Source: an uncultured Bacteroidota bacterium
GTDB lineage: Bacteria; Bacteroidota; Bacteroidia; B-17B0; Aurantibacillaceae
Direction of reading: 5' to 3'
NCBI GenBank assembly: GCA_903834765.1
Contig: CAILKE010000004.1
Span: forward strand, 338,014 to 402,013
Length of the DNA stretch: 64,000 bases
Positions within the stretch are counted from its first letter, which is position 1, and each line of letters starts with the position of its first letter. Shown piece after piece: positions 33,411-42,379 of this stretch. The notes beneath the pieces were generated by a model, which searched no databases, was not told where the DNA came from, and was given only the letters and a program-made list of their open reading frames with translations. A program made the translations under genes and the position numbers.

Positions 33411-35291
33411 TTATCTTTTCAAAATCGGTAATATCACGATTGAAGCATTATTTGCATTGTGATATAATGTAATATCTGATTTTATAAAATCTTTATCCGT
33501 GCAATGATAGATGTCTATGAACTGTTGAGGATTTCTATCTGCTAAAGGAAACCATGAGCTTTGAACTTGTATCATCAAACGATGTCCTTTCTTAAATGTA
33601 TGTGCGATATCAGGCAAATCAAATTTAACCGTTGTTAATTTGTTAGGTTCAAATGCTTCTGGTTTTTCAAAAGAATTTCGGTATCTGCCTCGCATGATTT
33701 CACCACGCACCAACATTTCATAACCATCCATTAAATAAAGTTTACCATTTCCTTTTCCGTCAACAAGTGTATCATATTCAAAGCCATCAGGAAATACATC
33801 AATAATTTTTACAACAAAATCCGCATCAGTTGTAGATATTGCTACTTTTAAATCTGCTGATAAAGTGCCTGCTAGCGTTAAATCATTTTCTAAGACGGTT
33901 GTTTTAAAAGTTAGGACATCTGTTCGTCTGCTTGCAAAACGTTGGTCATCTGTCATATATTCTCTTGTTCTGTTTGTTAAAACATCTTCTGTATACGGCA
34001 CAGGTTTAGAAGGATCACTCATATAAAATGAATAACCGGTATCTGTTTTTGGTTTGTCAAAGGATAGTTGGTTATGATTATTAAAATAAATTGGTGTTAA
34101 GACGACACCTTTTGGTGGCCATGAATCAAGGTTTTTCCAAGCGTTTTCTCCCGTAAAAAAAATGGTCGCTTCTGCTAATTGATCAACAGAACCTTTTCCT
34201 TTTAAGTAATAATTGAAAAAAGGAAACTCAATGTTTTCTTGAAAGTATTTGGAAGTTTTACTTCCGAAACGGGCATTACCTAAATAGCTACCATCTCCTT
34301 TCGACCAGCCACCGTGAAACCAAGGGCCCATCACAATTTTATTGTTGGTAGCTGGACTTTGTTTTTCAATAGCTTCATATAAACGCCATGCGCCATAACA
34401 ATCTTCAGCATCAAATAAACCACCAACAGTAAGCATCGCAGGCTTTATGTTTTTACAACCAACTCGTGCATCTCTTTCTTGCCACCAAGCATCATAATTT
34501 GGATGATTCATTAATTCTTTCCAAAACAAAATACTATCACCCATTAATTTACTGAAATTAGAAAGCGCGCCAGTTTCTAAATAAAACTTATAATTGTCTT
34601 TTGTGTAATAAGTAAACTCTTTAGGGCCAATAATAGTTGGCTTAGGTCGCGGTTGCCCGAAACCTGAATAAAAATTAAAAGCATCATTCAACATAAATGC
34701 ACCATTGTGATGGAAGTCGTCACCCTTAAACCACTCTGTTACTGGCGCTTGCGGACTAACAGCTTTAATAGAAGGGTGCCCACTTAAAGCAGCCATCGTT
34801 GAATAAAAACCGGGATAAGATGTTCCGAAAACGCCTACATTACCATTGTTATTTGGAATATTTTTCACTAACCAATCTACTGCATCGTAGGTATCACTTG
34901 CTTCATCAATATCAGTTTTCTTTTTTTTGTTTGGATTAAAAGGGCGCACATCCATAAAGGTACCTTCACTCATCCAGCGTCCACGCACATCTTGAAAGAC
35001 AAAAATATACCCTTCTTTTAAAAATTCTTTCCAGTGGAATTCATATAAACGAGGTTGGATTTTGTCTTCTCCATAGGGAGAGCAAGAGTATGGTGTGCGC
35101 ATCAATAAAAATGGATGCTTTTCTTTGGTGTCTTTTGGAGCATATACCGATGTAAATAATTTCACGCCATCACGCATTACTATGGTGCACTCTTTTTTGG
35201 TATAGTTATCTTTTACCCATTGTTCATTAATAATTTGAGCGCTTAAAATAAAATGAGAGCAGATGATAATTAGTAAAATAAGATTTTTCAT
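33411..35291 (-). CDS. Secreted CocE/NonD family hydrolase (X-Pro dipeptidyl-peptidase superfamily)
   Basis: A signal peptide (MKNLILLIIICSHFILSAQ) is followed by an alpha/beta-hydrolase. The nucleophile is in GTSYPG, the acid is likely in GLFDAEDCYG and the histidine in GPWFHGGW. A C-terminal beta-sandwich domain starts near residue 430 (ENDLTLAGTLSADLKVAIS). Relatives include cocaine esterase, glutaryl-7-ACA acylase and alpha-amino-acid ester hydrolase. The natural substrate here is unknown; peptides or acyl esters in the periplasm are likely. It is monocistronic and convergent with the permease gene. Confidence 0.9.
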   Translation of the reverse strand: MKNLILLIIICSHFILSAQIINEQWVKDNYTKKECTIVMRDGVKLFTSVYAPKDTKEKHPFLLMRTPYSCSPYGEDKIQPRLYEFHWKEFLKEGYIFVFQDVRGRWMSEGTFMDVRPFNPNKKKKTDIDEASDTYDAVDWLVKNIPNNNGNVGVFGTSYPGFYSTMAALSGHPSIKAVSPQAPVTEWFKGDDFHHNGAFMLNDAFNFYSGFGQPRPKPTIIGPKEFTYYTKDNYKFYLETGALSNFSKLMGDSILFWKELMNHPNYDAWWQERDARVGCKNIKPAMLTVGGLFDAEDCYGAWRLYEAIEKQSPATNNKIVMGPWFHGGWSKGDGSYLGNARFGSKTSKYFQENIEFPFFNYYLKGKGSVDQLAEATIFFTGENAWKNLDSWPPKGVVLTPIYFNNHNQLSFDKPKTDTGYSFYMSDPSKPVPYTEDVLTNRTREYMTDDQRFASRRTDVLTFKTTVLENDLTLAGTLSADLKVAISTTDADFVVKIIDVFPDGFEYDTLVDGKGNGKLYLMDGYEMLVRGEIMRGRYRNSFEKPEAFEPNKLTTVKFDLPDIAHTFKKGHRLMIQVQSSWFPLADRNPQQFIDIYHCTDKDFIKSDITLYHNANNASIVILPILKR

Positions 35292-35378
35292 AAAGTTTAA
35301 AATTGAACTTTAAATGTATTAAAAATAAATAAACAATATTATTACTATCTTAACGTTTTATCAATTCTAGAAGAAACA

Positions 35379-36563
35379 ATGAAATTAATGCTCATCTTGT
35401 TTTTTATGTCTCATGTTTTGTTTTCTCAAACATGGTCTAAAATCATTGATTTTCCCAGTGAAGCTCGTGACGATGGGGCACGTTTTGTAATTGGTAATAA
35501 AGTATACTGCGGTCTTGGTTCGCAAGCAATAGGCGGATGCGCCAACGATTTTTATAGTTTTGATTTAACAAATGAAACGTGGAGCGTATCTGCATCTATG
35601 CCCTTTGGCTTGCAACGCCAATACTCTAGTGGATTTTCTGTAAATGGGAAAGGATATATTTTTGGTGGCGTTAATTGTAGTGGCGTTTTATTTAATGATT
35701 TGTGGGAATACAATTCACTAACAAATGTATGGCTTCAAAAAACAAGTATGCCAGCATTAGAAAGATATGGTTGCGTTAGTTTTGTGATTAATAATATTGC
35801 ATATATCGTAGGTGGTAAAACAGCAGTAAGTAATGGTATTCCAGATGTATGGGCTTACGACCCTTTAGCAGATAATTGGATTCAAAAAACAAATATGCCT
35901 ACAAATGGCATGTGGCGAGGCGTATCTTATCAGTATAATAATTTAGGAATTGTAGGCTTGGGATTAAATGGACTTAATCAATACAATAAATTGTTTTACG
36001 AGTATAATCCTACATTGAATAGTTGGAACACTTTACCTTCCCTAAGCCACATTGGGCTAACGTATGCTGGCTATGCTCAAATTAATCAACAGGGTTATTT
36101 GTTTGGAGGTATTGATAGTTTAGGAATTATTCATTCTGATTTTGAAAAAATTGATTTACAAAATTACAGTATAACATCTCTTACTTCATTTTCTGATACC
36201 GCTCGAAAAGGATGTATAACGTTTTGTGGAACAGATGCGTTTTATCTAACTACTGGAATTTCTAATACAAAAAGATTTAAGAGTACGTGGAAGGTATCAC
36301 AAATTGTGGATTTAAAAGATATAGAAAAAAATAATTACTTTTTAATGTATCCAAATCCGGCTAAGGATTTTATAACAATAACTTCATACGATTGTCTTAT
36401 AAAAGAACTAACTATCATTGATATTAATGGCAAAACAATATTAAAACAACTATTTAATTCAAGGCATGCTACTGTTAAATTACCATTAGATAAAGGAATT
36501 TACACAATATTGATAATATCAGATCAACATAAAATTGTGAATCAAAAACTAATTATTGATTAA
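35379..36563 (+). CDS. Kelch-repeat protein with T9SS type A sorting domain
   Basis: A signal peptide (MKLMLILFFMSHVLFSQ) is followed by about five Kelch motifs forming a beta-propeller. Examples are GNKVYCGLGSQAIGG, GKGYIFGGVNCSG and NIAYIVGGKT, with W-Y spacing such as DVWAYDPLADNW. The last ~75 residues are a type IX secretion sorting domain (MYPNPAKDFITIT ... QKLIID). It is expected on the cell surface or in the medium. Kelch propellers bind proteins or glycans; no catalytic motif is visible. It is divergent from the CocE-type hydrolase. Confidence 0.87.
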   Translation: MKLMLILFFMSHVLFSQTWSKIIDFPSEARDDGARFVIGNKVYCGLGSQAIGGCANDFYSFDLTNETWSVSASMPFGLQRQYSSGFSVNGKGYIFGGVNCSGVLFNDLWEYNSLTNVWLQKTSMPALERYGCVSFVINNIAYIVGGKTAVSNGIPDVWAYDPLADNWIQKTNMPTNGMWRGVSYQYNNLGIVGLGLNGLNQYNKLFYEYNPTLNSWNTLPSLSHIGLTYAGYAQINQQGYLFGGIDSLGIIHSDFEKIDLQNYSITSLTSFSDTARKGCITFCGTDAFYLTTGISNTKRFKSTWKVSQIVDLKDIEKNNYFLMYPNPAKDFITITSYDCLIKELTIIDINGKTILKQLFNSRHATVKLPLDKGIYTILIISDQHKIVNQKLIID

Positions 36564-36661
36564 TATTTTTGCGTTATACAAAAACTTATTTAACATAATT
36601 GTTATTTTAATATAATCGATTAGTAGCTGAATATTTTTTATATTTACGAAAAATAATAATT

Positions 36662-37081
36662 ATGAAAAAAATAATCGCATTCTTATTTGTATTTTCTTCA
36701 ACCTTCATTATTGCTCAAACTCAAAAAGCTGATGACCTTATAGGAACATACATGACTGACAAAAACGAAGGTATGGTAGAAATCACCAAGCGTGATAACA
36801 AGTTCTTTGGTAAATTATTATGGACAAAAACCGAAGGTAAATTAGATACAAATAATCCTGATGTGAAGCAGCAATCTCAACCTTTACGAGGCAAAGAGAT
36901 TTTGAAATCATTTGACTTTAATGGTTCTGATTTGTGGCATAACGGCACTATATACGACCCTAAAAACGGAAAAACATATAGCTGTAAAATCACGCGAGAT
37001 GAAAAAGGAAATTTAAGTGTTCGTGGATTTATTGGTGTTTCCTTAATAGGCAGAACTACACTTTGGATTAAAGTTAAGTAG
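36662..37081 (+). CDS. DUF2147 domain-containing secreted protein
   Basis: A signal peptide (MKKIIAFLFVFSSTFIIAQ) precedes a ~115-residue lipocalin-like domain. Family features are DLIGTYMTDKNEGMVEI, KFFGKLLWTK, GKEILKSF and the end VRGFIGVSLIGRTTLWIKV. The function of the family is unknown. It is a single gene; the repeat at 37146 lies downstream. Confidence 0.88.
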   Translation: MKKIIAFLFVFSSTFIIAQTQKADDLIGTYMTDKNEGMVEITKRDNKFFGKLLWTKTEGKLDTNNPDVKQQSQPLRGKEILKSFDFNGSDLWHNGTIYDPKNGKTYSCKITRDEKGNLSVRGFIGVSLIGRTTLWIKVK

Positions 37082-37092
37082 TTTTCTTTTTT

Positions 37093-37120
37093 CACCACAG
37101 AAGCACAGAGTTCACAGAGG
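37093..37120. repeat. CACAGAG-type intergenic repeat fragment
   Basis: CACCACAGAAGCACAGAG and TTCACAGAGG repeat the CACAGA unit. They resemble the units at 13296-13333. Function unknown. Confidence 0.4.
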
Positions 37121-37145
37121 AATAGATAAGGAGTTTTATACTTTC

Positions 37146-37220
37146 GTCATACTGAATTTATTTCAGCATACATAACATATGTCTAATAACAATTAGACCC
37201 TGAAACAAGTTCAGGGTGAC
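37146..37220. repeat. 75-bp inverted-repeat element (MITE-like)
   Basis: The ends GTCATACTGAATTTATTTCA (37146-37165) and CAAGTTCAGGGTGAC (ending 37220) are inverted repeats over about 25 bp. The right end itself contains CCCTGAA/TTCAGGG. It lies in the DUF2147-sufE gap and encodes nothing. Small palindromic elements of the type GTCA...CTGAA...TTCAG...TGAC are familiar in Bacteroidota intergenic DNA. Confidence 0.6.
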
Positions 37221-37252
37221 CGTATCAGTGAACTTATAAAGCGTGACATTTA

Positions 37253-37666
37253 TTACTGCAGTGCCATTGCATCTAATTTCATTTGCTTGATCATACTTAT
37301 TAAACCATTAGCTCGTGTAGGCGATAAATGCTCCGTTAATCCAATTTTATTAATAAAATCCAAATTAGAATTGATAATGGTTTGTGGTATTTGATGAGAT
37401 AATACTCTTATCATCAATGCTACCATGCCTTTTGTAATAATGGCATCACTGTCAGCTGTATAAACAATCTCGTTACCTTGTTTTTCCGAATGCAACCATA
37501 CTTTACTTTGGCAGCCCTTGATGATACGATCGTCTGTTTTAAATTCTTCTTTTATTTTTGGTAAGGATTTCCCCAACTCAATTAAGTGTTCGTATTTCCC
37601 TTCCCAATCATCACCAAATAATTCAAACTCTTCTATGATTTCGTTTTCTATTTCTGTAATGGACAT
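37253..37666 (-). CDS. sufE: SufE family sulfur-acceptor protein
   Basis: SufE takes persulfide sulfur from the cysteine desulfurase SufS for Fe-S cluster assembly. The acceptor cysteine is C52 in RIIKGCQSKVW, and KGMVALMIRVLS follows as usual. The length (137 residues) is standard. No other suf gene is adjacent. It is 32 bp upstream of the phosphodiesterase-TPR gene's end, same strand. Confidence 0.93.
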   Translation of the reverse strand: MSITEIENEIIEEFELFGDDWEGKYEHLIELGKSLPKIKEEFKTDDRIIKGCQSKVWLHSEKQGNEIVYTADSDAIITKGMVALMIRVLSHQIPQTIINSNLDFINKIGLTEHLSPTRANGLISMIKQMKLDAMALQ

Positions 37667-37698
37667 GATTGTAAATTATTTTATGATTAATGAAATTG

Positions 37699-39606
37699 CT
37701 ATTTCAATTGTTTGACACCTTTATGAAATTGCTCTAAAAACAAACGAATAATAAGTTGATATTTTCTAAAATCAATCACTCTATCCGTATTAAAATCAAG
37801 TTCGTTCAGTCCATTGTATGTGTTTTTAAAATCAGGAGTTGTATGTTTAGATAGCTTACTTAGCAGAGTCTTATATTCAATTGTCGATTTTTGTTGTTGC
37901 GTTAAAACAAAAATTATGTTTGTTAAAGTTTTTACACAATTTACTTTTAAGCCTAAAGCTTTTACAAAATATACCTCTGCTAATTGCCAATCTTCTAACA
38001 ACGCATATTCATTGCCAATCATGGTATAAAGTTGCGGCACGTGTTTGATAGCTTGCTCTGCTTTTAGCAGTAATTCTAAAGCTTCTGAGTGTTTTTTATC
38101 GCAGGATAAACAAATAGCGTCGATAATTAATAAAGGCGGTGATTCTCTGTAATTACTGTCTTTGATTTCTTTAACAATTGCTTTAGCATCTTCATACTTA
38201 TTTAGAAATTGAAGGCAAGCTGCTAATTTCAATGAATAGCGAAGTGTTGACGTGTTTTCATGATGCAATTGATGAAGGATAGTATAAGCTTCTTCATATT
38301 TATGGATACTCATTAAAACAGTAGACAGGTAATAATGAGATTCGTTGATGATTTTTTTTAAGGTCAATTCTTTATTGGCTTCAAATTTTTGTATGTAACC
38401 TAATTCCATTAATTGAAATAAGGCTGCTGCAGATTGCCACGACTGGTCAGTGTTCCCACTGTTATGCATTCCACAATTACCTTCTATCGTTTCCCAACTA
38501 TCAATAGGAGAAATATCTTTTTTAAAACTAAATATATCTTCTAAAAGAGTACCATCCATATCTTTAGCGCAAGGCAAAGAGAATAAATTTAAAAGAGTAG
38601 GTGTAATGTCTAATAACGATGCTCCATTAATTGTATGAGCTTGTTTGATTTCTTTTCCTTTTATGCAAAATACGCCGAAAGGAGAATGCTCAAAGGCAGG
38701 AGAAGCAGGGTCGTTTGGTAATCGAATTGGGCGTAAATGATTGGAGTAAAAACCATGATCAGATAAAACCACTACTGTTGTATCCTCACCTGTCAGTTCC
38801 AATAACTCACCAAGCATTGTGTCATGGTAAATGTACATCTGACTAATTACTTGATTATATAATTCGTAATAATCATCTGGTACGCCTGCCATCTTGGGAG
38901 GGTAGAATTTCATAAACGTATGACACACTTGATCGATGACGTCGAAATACACAGCCGTAAAATCCCATTCTGTATTTGTAATAATTTCTTTAGTAGCTTG
39001 TTGTATGCTTTTTGCATTTGCAATTAGTGCTGCTAAATTATGTAAGTGTTTATCTTTGTCTTGATTAATAGATAATGCTTCTGGCACAAAATTGATTAAT
39101 TCTGTTAGCGCAATATCTTCAGCAAATACTCTGCACTTAGATATTCGATTTATCCAATTGTTAGGAAATACGCTATGCTCGATAATATTTTGATGCTTAT
39201 CGTTTTTAGTAAATAAATTTGATACAGCTACGCCATTGATTGGTTCAGCTGGATGGCTTGGCCACCATCCAATTACATTTGTTTTTAATTGTTGTTGGGT
39301 TAATATATTCCATATTGCTTTGCATTGACGAGAGTTAACGCTTGCTGGGCGTGGATTTCCTAACTCTAAGTCGGGCTCAATAAATCCTAAAATGCCATGT
39401 TTATCAGCTGTTTTGCCTGTGGCAATGGATGTCCAAAGCATAGGAGACAAAACAGGCTGGAGTGTTTGTATAGTTCCTGAAGCCCCTGTATTGATAAGCT
39501 TTTGTAGGTTTGGCATTTTATTCTGAGATAGTAAGGGTGTAATAATATCCCAATCTGCAGCATCCCAGCCCACAAGTAATATTTTTTCTGATTTTGGTTG
39601 TTGCAT
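37699..39606 (-). CDS. Alkaline-phosphatase-superfamily phosphodiesterase fused to TPR repeats
   Basis: Residues 1-~380 are a type I phosphodiesterase/nucleotide pyrophosphatase domain. It begins ILLVGWDAADWDIITPLL (metal Asp), has SPMLWTSIATGKTADKHGI (nucleophilic Thr/Ser region) and later VVVLSDHGFYSNHLRP (metal Asp-His). Residues ~395-570 contain tetratricopeptide-like helices (YEEAYTILHQLHHENTSTL; EDAKAIVKEIKDS). There is no signal peptide, so it is probably cytoplasmic. It ends the NRPS-like operon, 38 bp after the ligase gene. The substrate is unknown; hydrolysis of a nucleotide-linked or phosphodiester intermediate is inferred. Confidence 0.82.
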   Translation of the reverse strand: MQQPKSEKILLVGWDAADWDIITPLLSQNKMPNLQKLINTGASGTIQTLQPVLSPMLWTSIATGKTADKHGILGFIEPDLELGNPRPASVNSRQCKAIWNILTQQQLKTNVIGWWPSHPAEPINGVAVSNLFTKNDKHQNIIEHSVFPNNWINRISKCRVFAEDIALTELINFVPEALSINQDKDKHLHNLAALIANAKSIQQATKEIITNTEWDFTAVYFDVIDQVCHTFMKFYPPKMAGVPDDYYELYNQVISQMYIYHDTMLGELLELTGEDTTVVVLSDHGFYSNHLRPIRLPNDPASPAFEHSPFGVFCIKGKEIKQAHTINGASLLDITPTLLNLFSLPCAKDMDGTLLEDIFSFKKDISPIDSWETIEGNCGMHNSGNTDQSWQSAAALFQLMELGYIQKFEANKELTLKKIINESHYYLSTVLMSIHKYEEAYTILHQLHHENTSTLRYSLKLAACLQFLNKYEDAKAIVKEIKDSNYRESPPLLIIDAICLSCDKKHSEALELLLKAEQAIKHVPQLYTMIGNEYALLEDWQLAEVYFVKALGLKVNCVKTLTNIIFVLTQQQKSTIEYKTLLSKLSKHTTPDFKNTYNGLNELDFNTDRVIDFRKYQLIIRLFLEQFHKGVKQLK

Positions 39607-39644
39607 TTTAGTATCGACCTGTCCTACAAAAGAAATTAATAATT

Positions 39645-41087
39645 TTAATAACGCTGTAATTTACCACTACCTGTAATCGGCAATGATTCAACAATAGTTA
39701 CTCTTTGCGGAATTTTGTATGTAGATAATCGTTTTCTGCAATAAGTCAATACTTCTTCTATATCAATTGATGCTCCATCATTTAATACTAATTCAGCTTG
39801 AATGATCTGGCCCATCAAAGGATGCGGAGTTCCACTAATTCGTGCTAACTTTATATCTTCTATAGTTTCTAATACTTTTTCAACTTCTTCAGGAAACACT
39901 TTATTCCCAGAAACATTAATCATCGATTTTTCTCTTCCAGCTACTTTTACTAATCCATCCTCGGATTTTGAAGCATAATCTGCTGTTAAGAAATAACCAT
40001 TTTTTAAAACGTCTTGTCTTAATCGAGGAGGGGTGAGGTATGCGTCGAACATTCCGGGCCCTTTAATTGCTAAATGTCCTATTTTCCCATAAGGTAAAGG
40101 ATTATTGCTTTCGTCTAAAATTTCAACTTGATAATCGGGTAAAGCAAAACCAACAGCATCAGGGTGTTCAGTTGATTTCACAAAGTTAATCATTGGTAAA
40201 CCTATTTCGATGATGCCATATGCTTGACTTACATCTATTCCATAACGTTGCTTAAAGGCTTTACAAATATCAATTGAAATTGCCGCTGAAGTAGAAATCA
40301 CTTTTTTTAAGGTTGGCATTTTTACATCGTCAGTATTGCTTGATAATAGTCTGATTTGCATAGGTGATGCATATAATAATGTTCCTCCATGCTCATTGGT
40401 AATATCGATAATATTGTTTGATAAAAAATCTTTTGCAATGGCAATAGCAGTTCCAAAACGGATATATAATAAAATAGAAACCACAAAATGATAAGCCATA
40501 GGAAGTACCCATACAACCACGTCGTTCGTCCCTAATTCAAGCGCTTTATTAGCGGCATCAATTCGCTCAATTGCGGATTTGTGAGAAATAATAACACCTT
40601 TAGATTTACCGGTTGTACCTGATGTAAATCGAATAAAAGCAGGATTAATTACATGTGCTGCAAAAGGTTTTGATTTATCTACATTAGAAAATGCGAAGCG
40701 AAACGAATCCATTTTCATTGGAATATTGATATCACCATTTGCAATTGGTTGTGCACCGCTTCTATCGTCTAATATAGCGTGTAATTGAGCTTCCTCTAAT
40801 ACATCATCTATCTCTGCATTTTTTAATTGATGAGACATTGGCATTACGGTGGCTCCACATCCTATTACTGCAAAAATTCCTGAAATAAAATTCCTACTGT
40901 TTTTGGCCATCACGCCTATACCCATTCCTCTGGTAATTCCAAGTTTGATGAGTTCATGTTTAAGTGCTTCGGTTTCGGAAAATAATTCACTAAAGGTGAG
41001 CATTCCAAATTCATCATAAACAGCGGGTAAATTCGGCCATTTTTGAGCAGCTTCTTCTAATACATTATAAACGAGTAAATCATTCAT
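39645..41087 (-). CDS. AMP-forming acyl/aryl/amino acid ligase (stand-alone adenylation enzyme)
   Basis: A 480-residue ANL-superfamily enzyme. Motifs are FTSGTTGKSKGVII (A3), QAYGIIEIG (A5), GYFLTADYAS and VAGREKSMINVSGNKVFPEE (A7-A8), and the catalytic lysine in LPITGSGKLQR (A10) at the very end. It would activate a carboxylic acid as its adenylate and load it on a carrier or CoA. Substrate specificity cannot be read reliably. It is 39 bp after the FAD-oxidoreductase gene and in one operon with a discrete carrier protein, its likely acceptor. Confidence 0.9.
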   Translation of the reverse strand: MNDLLVYNVLEEAAQKWPNLPAVYDEFGMLTFSELFSETEALKHELIKLGITRGMGIGVMAKNSRNFISGIFAVIGCGATVMPMSHQLKNAEIDDVLEEAQLHAILDDRSGAQPIANGDINIPMKMDSFRFAFSNVDKSKPFAAHVINPAFIRFTSGTTGKSKGVIISHKSAIERIDAANKALELGTNDVVVWVLPMAYHFVVSILLYIRFGTAIAIAKDFLSNNIIDITNEHGGTLLYASPMQIRLLSSNTDDVKMPTLKKVISTSAAISIDICKAFKQRYGIDVSQAYGIIEIGLPMINFVKSTEHPDAVGFALPDYQVEILDESNNPLPYGKIGHLAIKGPGMFDAYLTPPRLRQDVLKNGYFLTADYASKSEDGLVKVAGREKSMINVSGNKVFPEEVEKVLETIEDIKLARISGTPHPLMGQIIQAELVLNDGASIDIEEVLTYCRKRLSTYKIPQRVTIVESLPITGSGKLQRY

Positions 41088-41125
41088 CTGGCTAATTTAA
41101 CAAATAAAAATCAAAAATTAACGAC

Positions 41126-42379
41126 TTAATGATTCAATTTTAGTTCTTTTTGAATCATTGTAATGGTCTGATTCACAGGCGTTTTTAAACAACTGCCAGC
41201 TGCTAATTTGCCGGCAGCATATCCTGTTTGTAAGCAAATACCCATTACGCGGGCACTGGCAATTGCAGCATCTGTAGCAGATATAATTCTTCCCGCAAAA
41301 AATAAGTTAGAAATTGATTTGGAAACTAAACAGTCCGCTGGAATTTGATAATAATTATTCTCTTCAAAATATCTCATGTGCACCCTCTTATCTTGTCCCC
41401 ATTCTTCAATTGGCCATGCACCATTGGCAATAGCATTGTCATACTTTTTACAATTTAATATATCTTCTTCGTTTAATATATAATTTCCAACTGCTCTAGT
41501 GCCAACTCTAAAGCCAACCTCAGGGGCAATATGGTGGAGGATCGCGTTTTTAAAAAAACTTATATGTTCAATAAAAAACGCTGCTAATGTTTTTGCCATA
41601 AGAAGTGCTTTAGCTTTAATATCTTCGCTATTAGATCCTGAGTAAGTTACTTCAATTGGAATTCCAATTTTAAAACTTACTTCGTTATTTTTAATAGAGC
41701 CTTGAACCACATATACCCTATCATAATACGGTTCTAGTAATCCACTATCAATGCCTTTTTTGAGTTCTTTTATTAATACCATGCCAAGCAGAGCCTCCGA
41801 GATAGAATCCACATTTTGCATTGTAAACACTTGCGCAGCTGCTTGATAAGTATCGCTTTTAATAAGAGGTAAATGAGTTAATTGGCTAATAATACCATCT
41901 CCGGAACAATCAATCACACTTTCACATTCTATGATGCGTAGGTCAGAACCGTTAGTTACCGTTATGGATTTTATAACGTTATTTTTTACTTCAAGCTCTG
42001 ATACAGACGTATTGAAAAGAACAGTAACGTGATGCTTTATGAGTAATTGTTTGCACAATATTTTATAGGCTTCAATATCATATGGTAAATAGTGCATACC
42101 TATAGTATTGTGCAAGGGTTGTGTATGAGAGATTGATTTTAATTCTTCCGCAAACTCTTTTACAAAGCCCTCTGCAATATATTGAGAGATTTCATTTTTA
42201 CTAAAGGCATATAAGCCACAAACGGTGCCTACTTCGGCTGCTGTTGCTTTACCTCCTAAAAAACTGCCGCGTTCAATTAATACGACTTCTAATCCCGATT
42301 GAGCGGCTGAAATAGCGGCTGCCACACCAGCCGATCCACCACCAACGATTACAATATGTTTTTGAAGTTTAGGTTGCAT
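41126..42379 (-). CDS. FAD-dependent oxidoreductase (FAD_oxidored type)
   Basis: The N-terminal dinucleotide-binding site is VIVGGGSAGVAAAISAAQ, followed by ERGSFLGGKATAAEVGTVCGLY, typical of PF12831 proteins. The C-terminal FAD segment is LFFAGRIISATDAAIASARV. At 417 residues it is a single-domain enzyme. It begins one base before the stop of the condensation-like gene, implying translational coupling. In this operon it may dehydrogenate or reduce a carrier-bound intermediate (inference). Confidence 0.85.
   Translation of the reverse strand: MQPKLQKHIVIVGGGSAGVAAAISAAQSGLEVVLIERGSFLGGKATAAEVGTVCGLYAFSKNEISQYIAEGFVKEFAEELKSISHTQPLHNTIGMHYLPYDIEAYKILCKQLLIKHHVTVLFNTSVSELEVKNNVIKSITVTNGSDLRIIECESVIDCSGDGIISQLTHLPLIKSDTYQAAAQVFTMQNVDSISEALLGMVLIKELKKGIDSGLLEPYYDRVYVVQGSIKNNEVSFKIGIPIEVTYSGSNSEDIKAKALLMAKTLAAFFIEHISFFKNAILHHIAPEVGFRVGTRAVGNYILNEEDILNCKKYDNAIANGAWPIEEWGQDKRVHMRYFEENNYYQIPADCLVSKSISNLFFAGRIISATDAAIASARVMGICLQTGYAAGKLAAGSCLKTPVNQTITMIQKELKLNH

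Noticed and set aside
33395..33420. Terminator between the convergent permease and hydrolase genes
   Set aside because: GAAAAG and CTTTTC can pair, but the stem is weak and overlaps the coding end.
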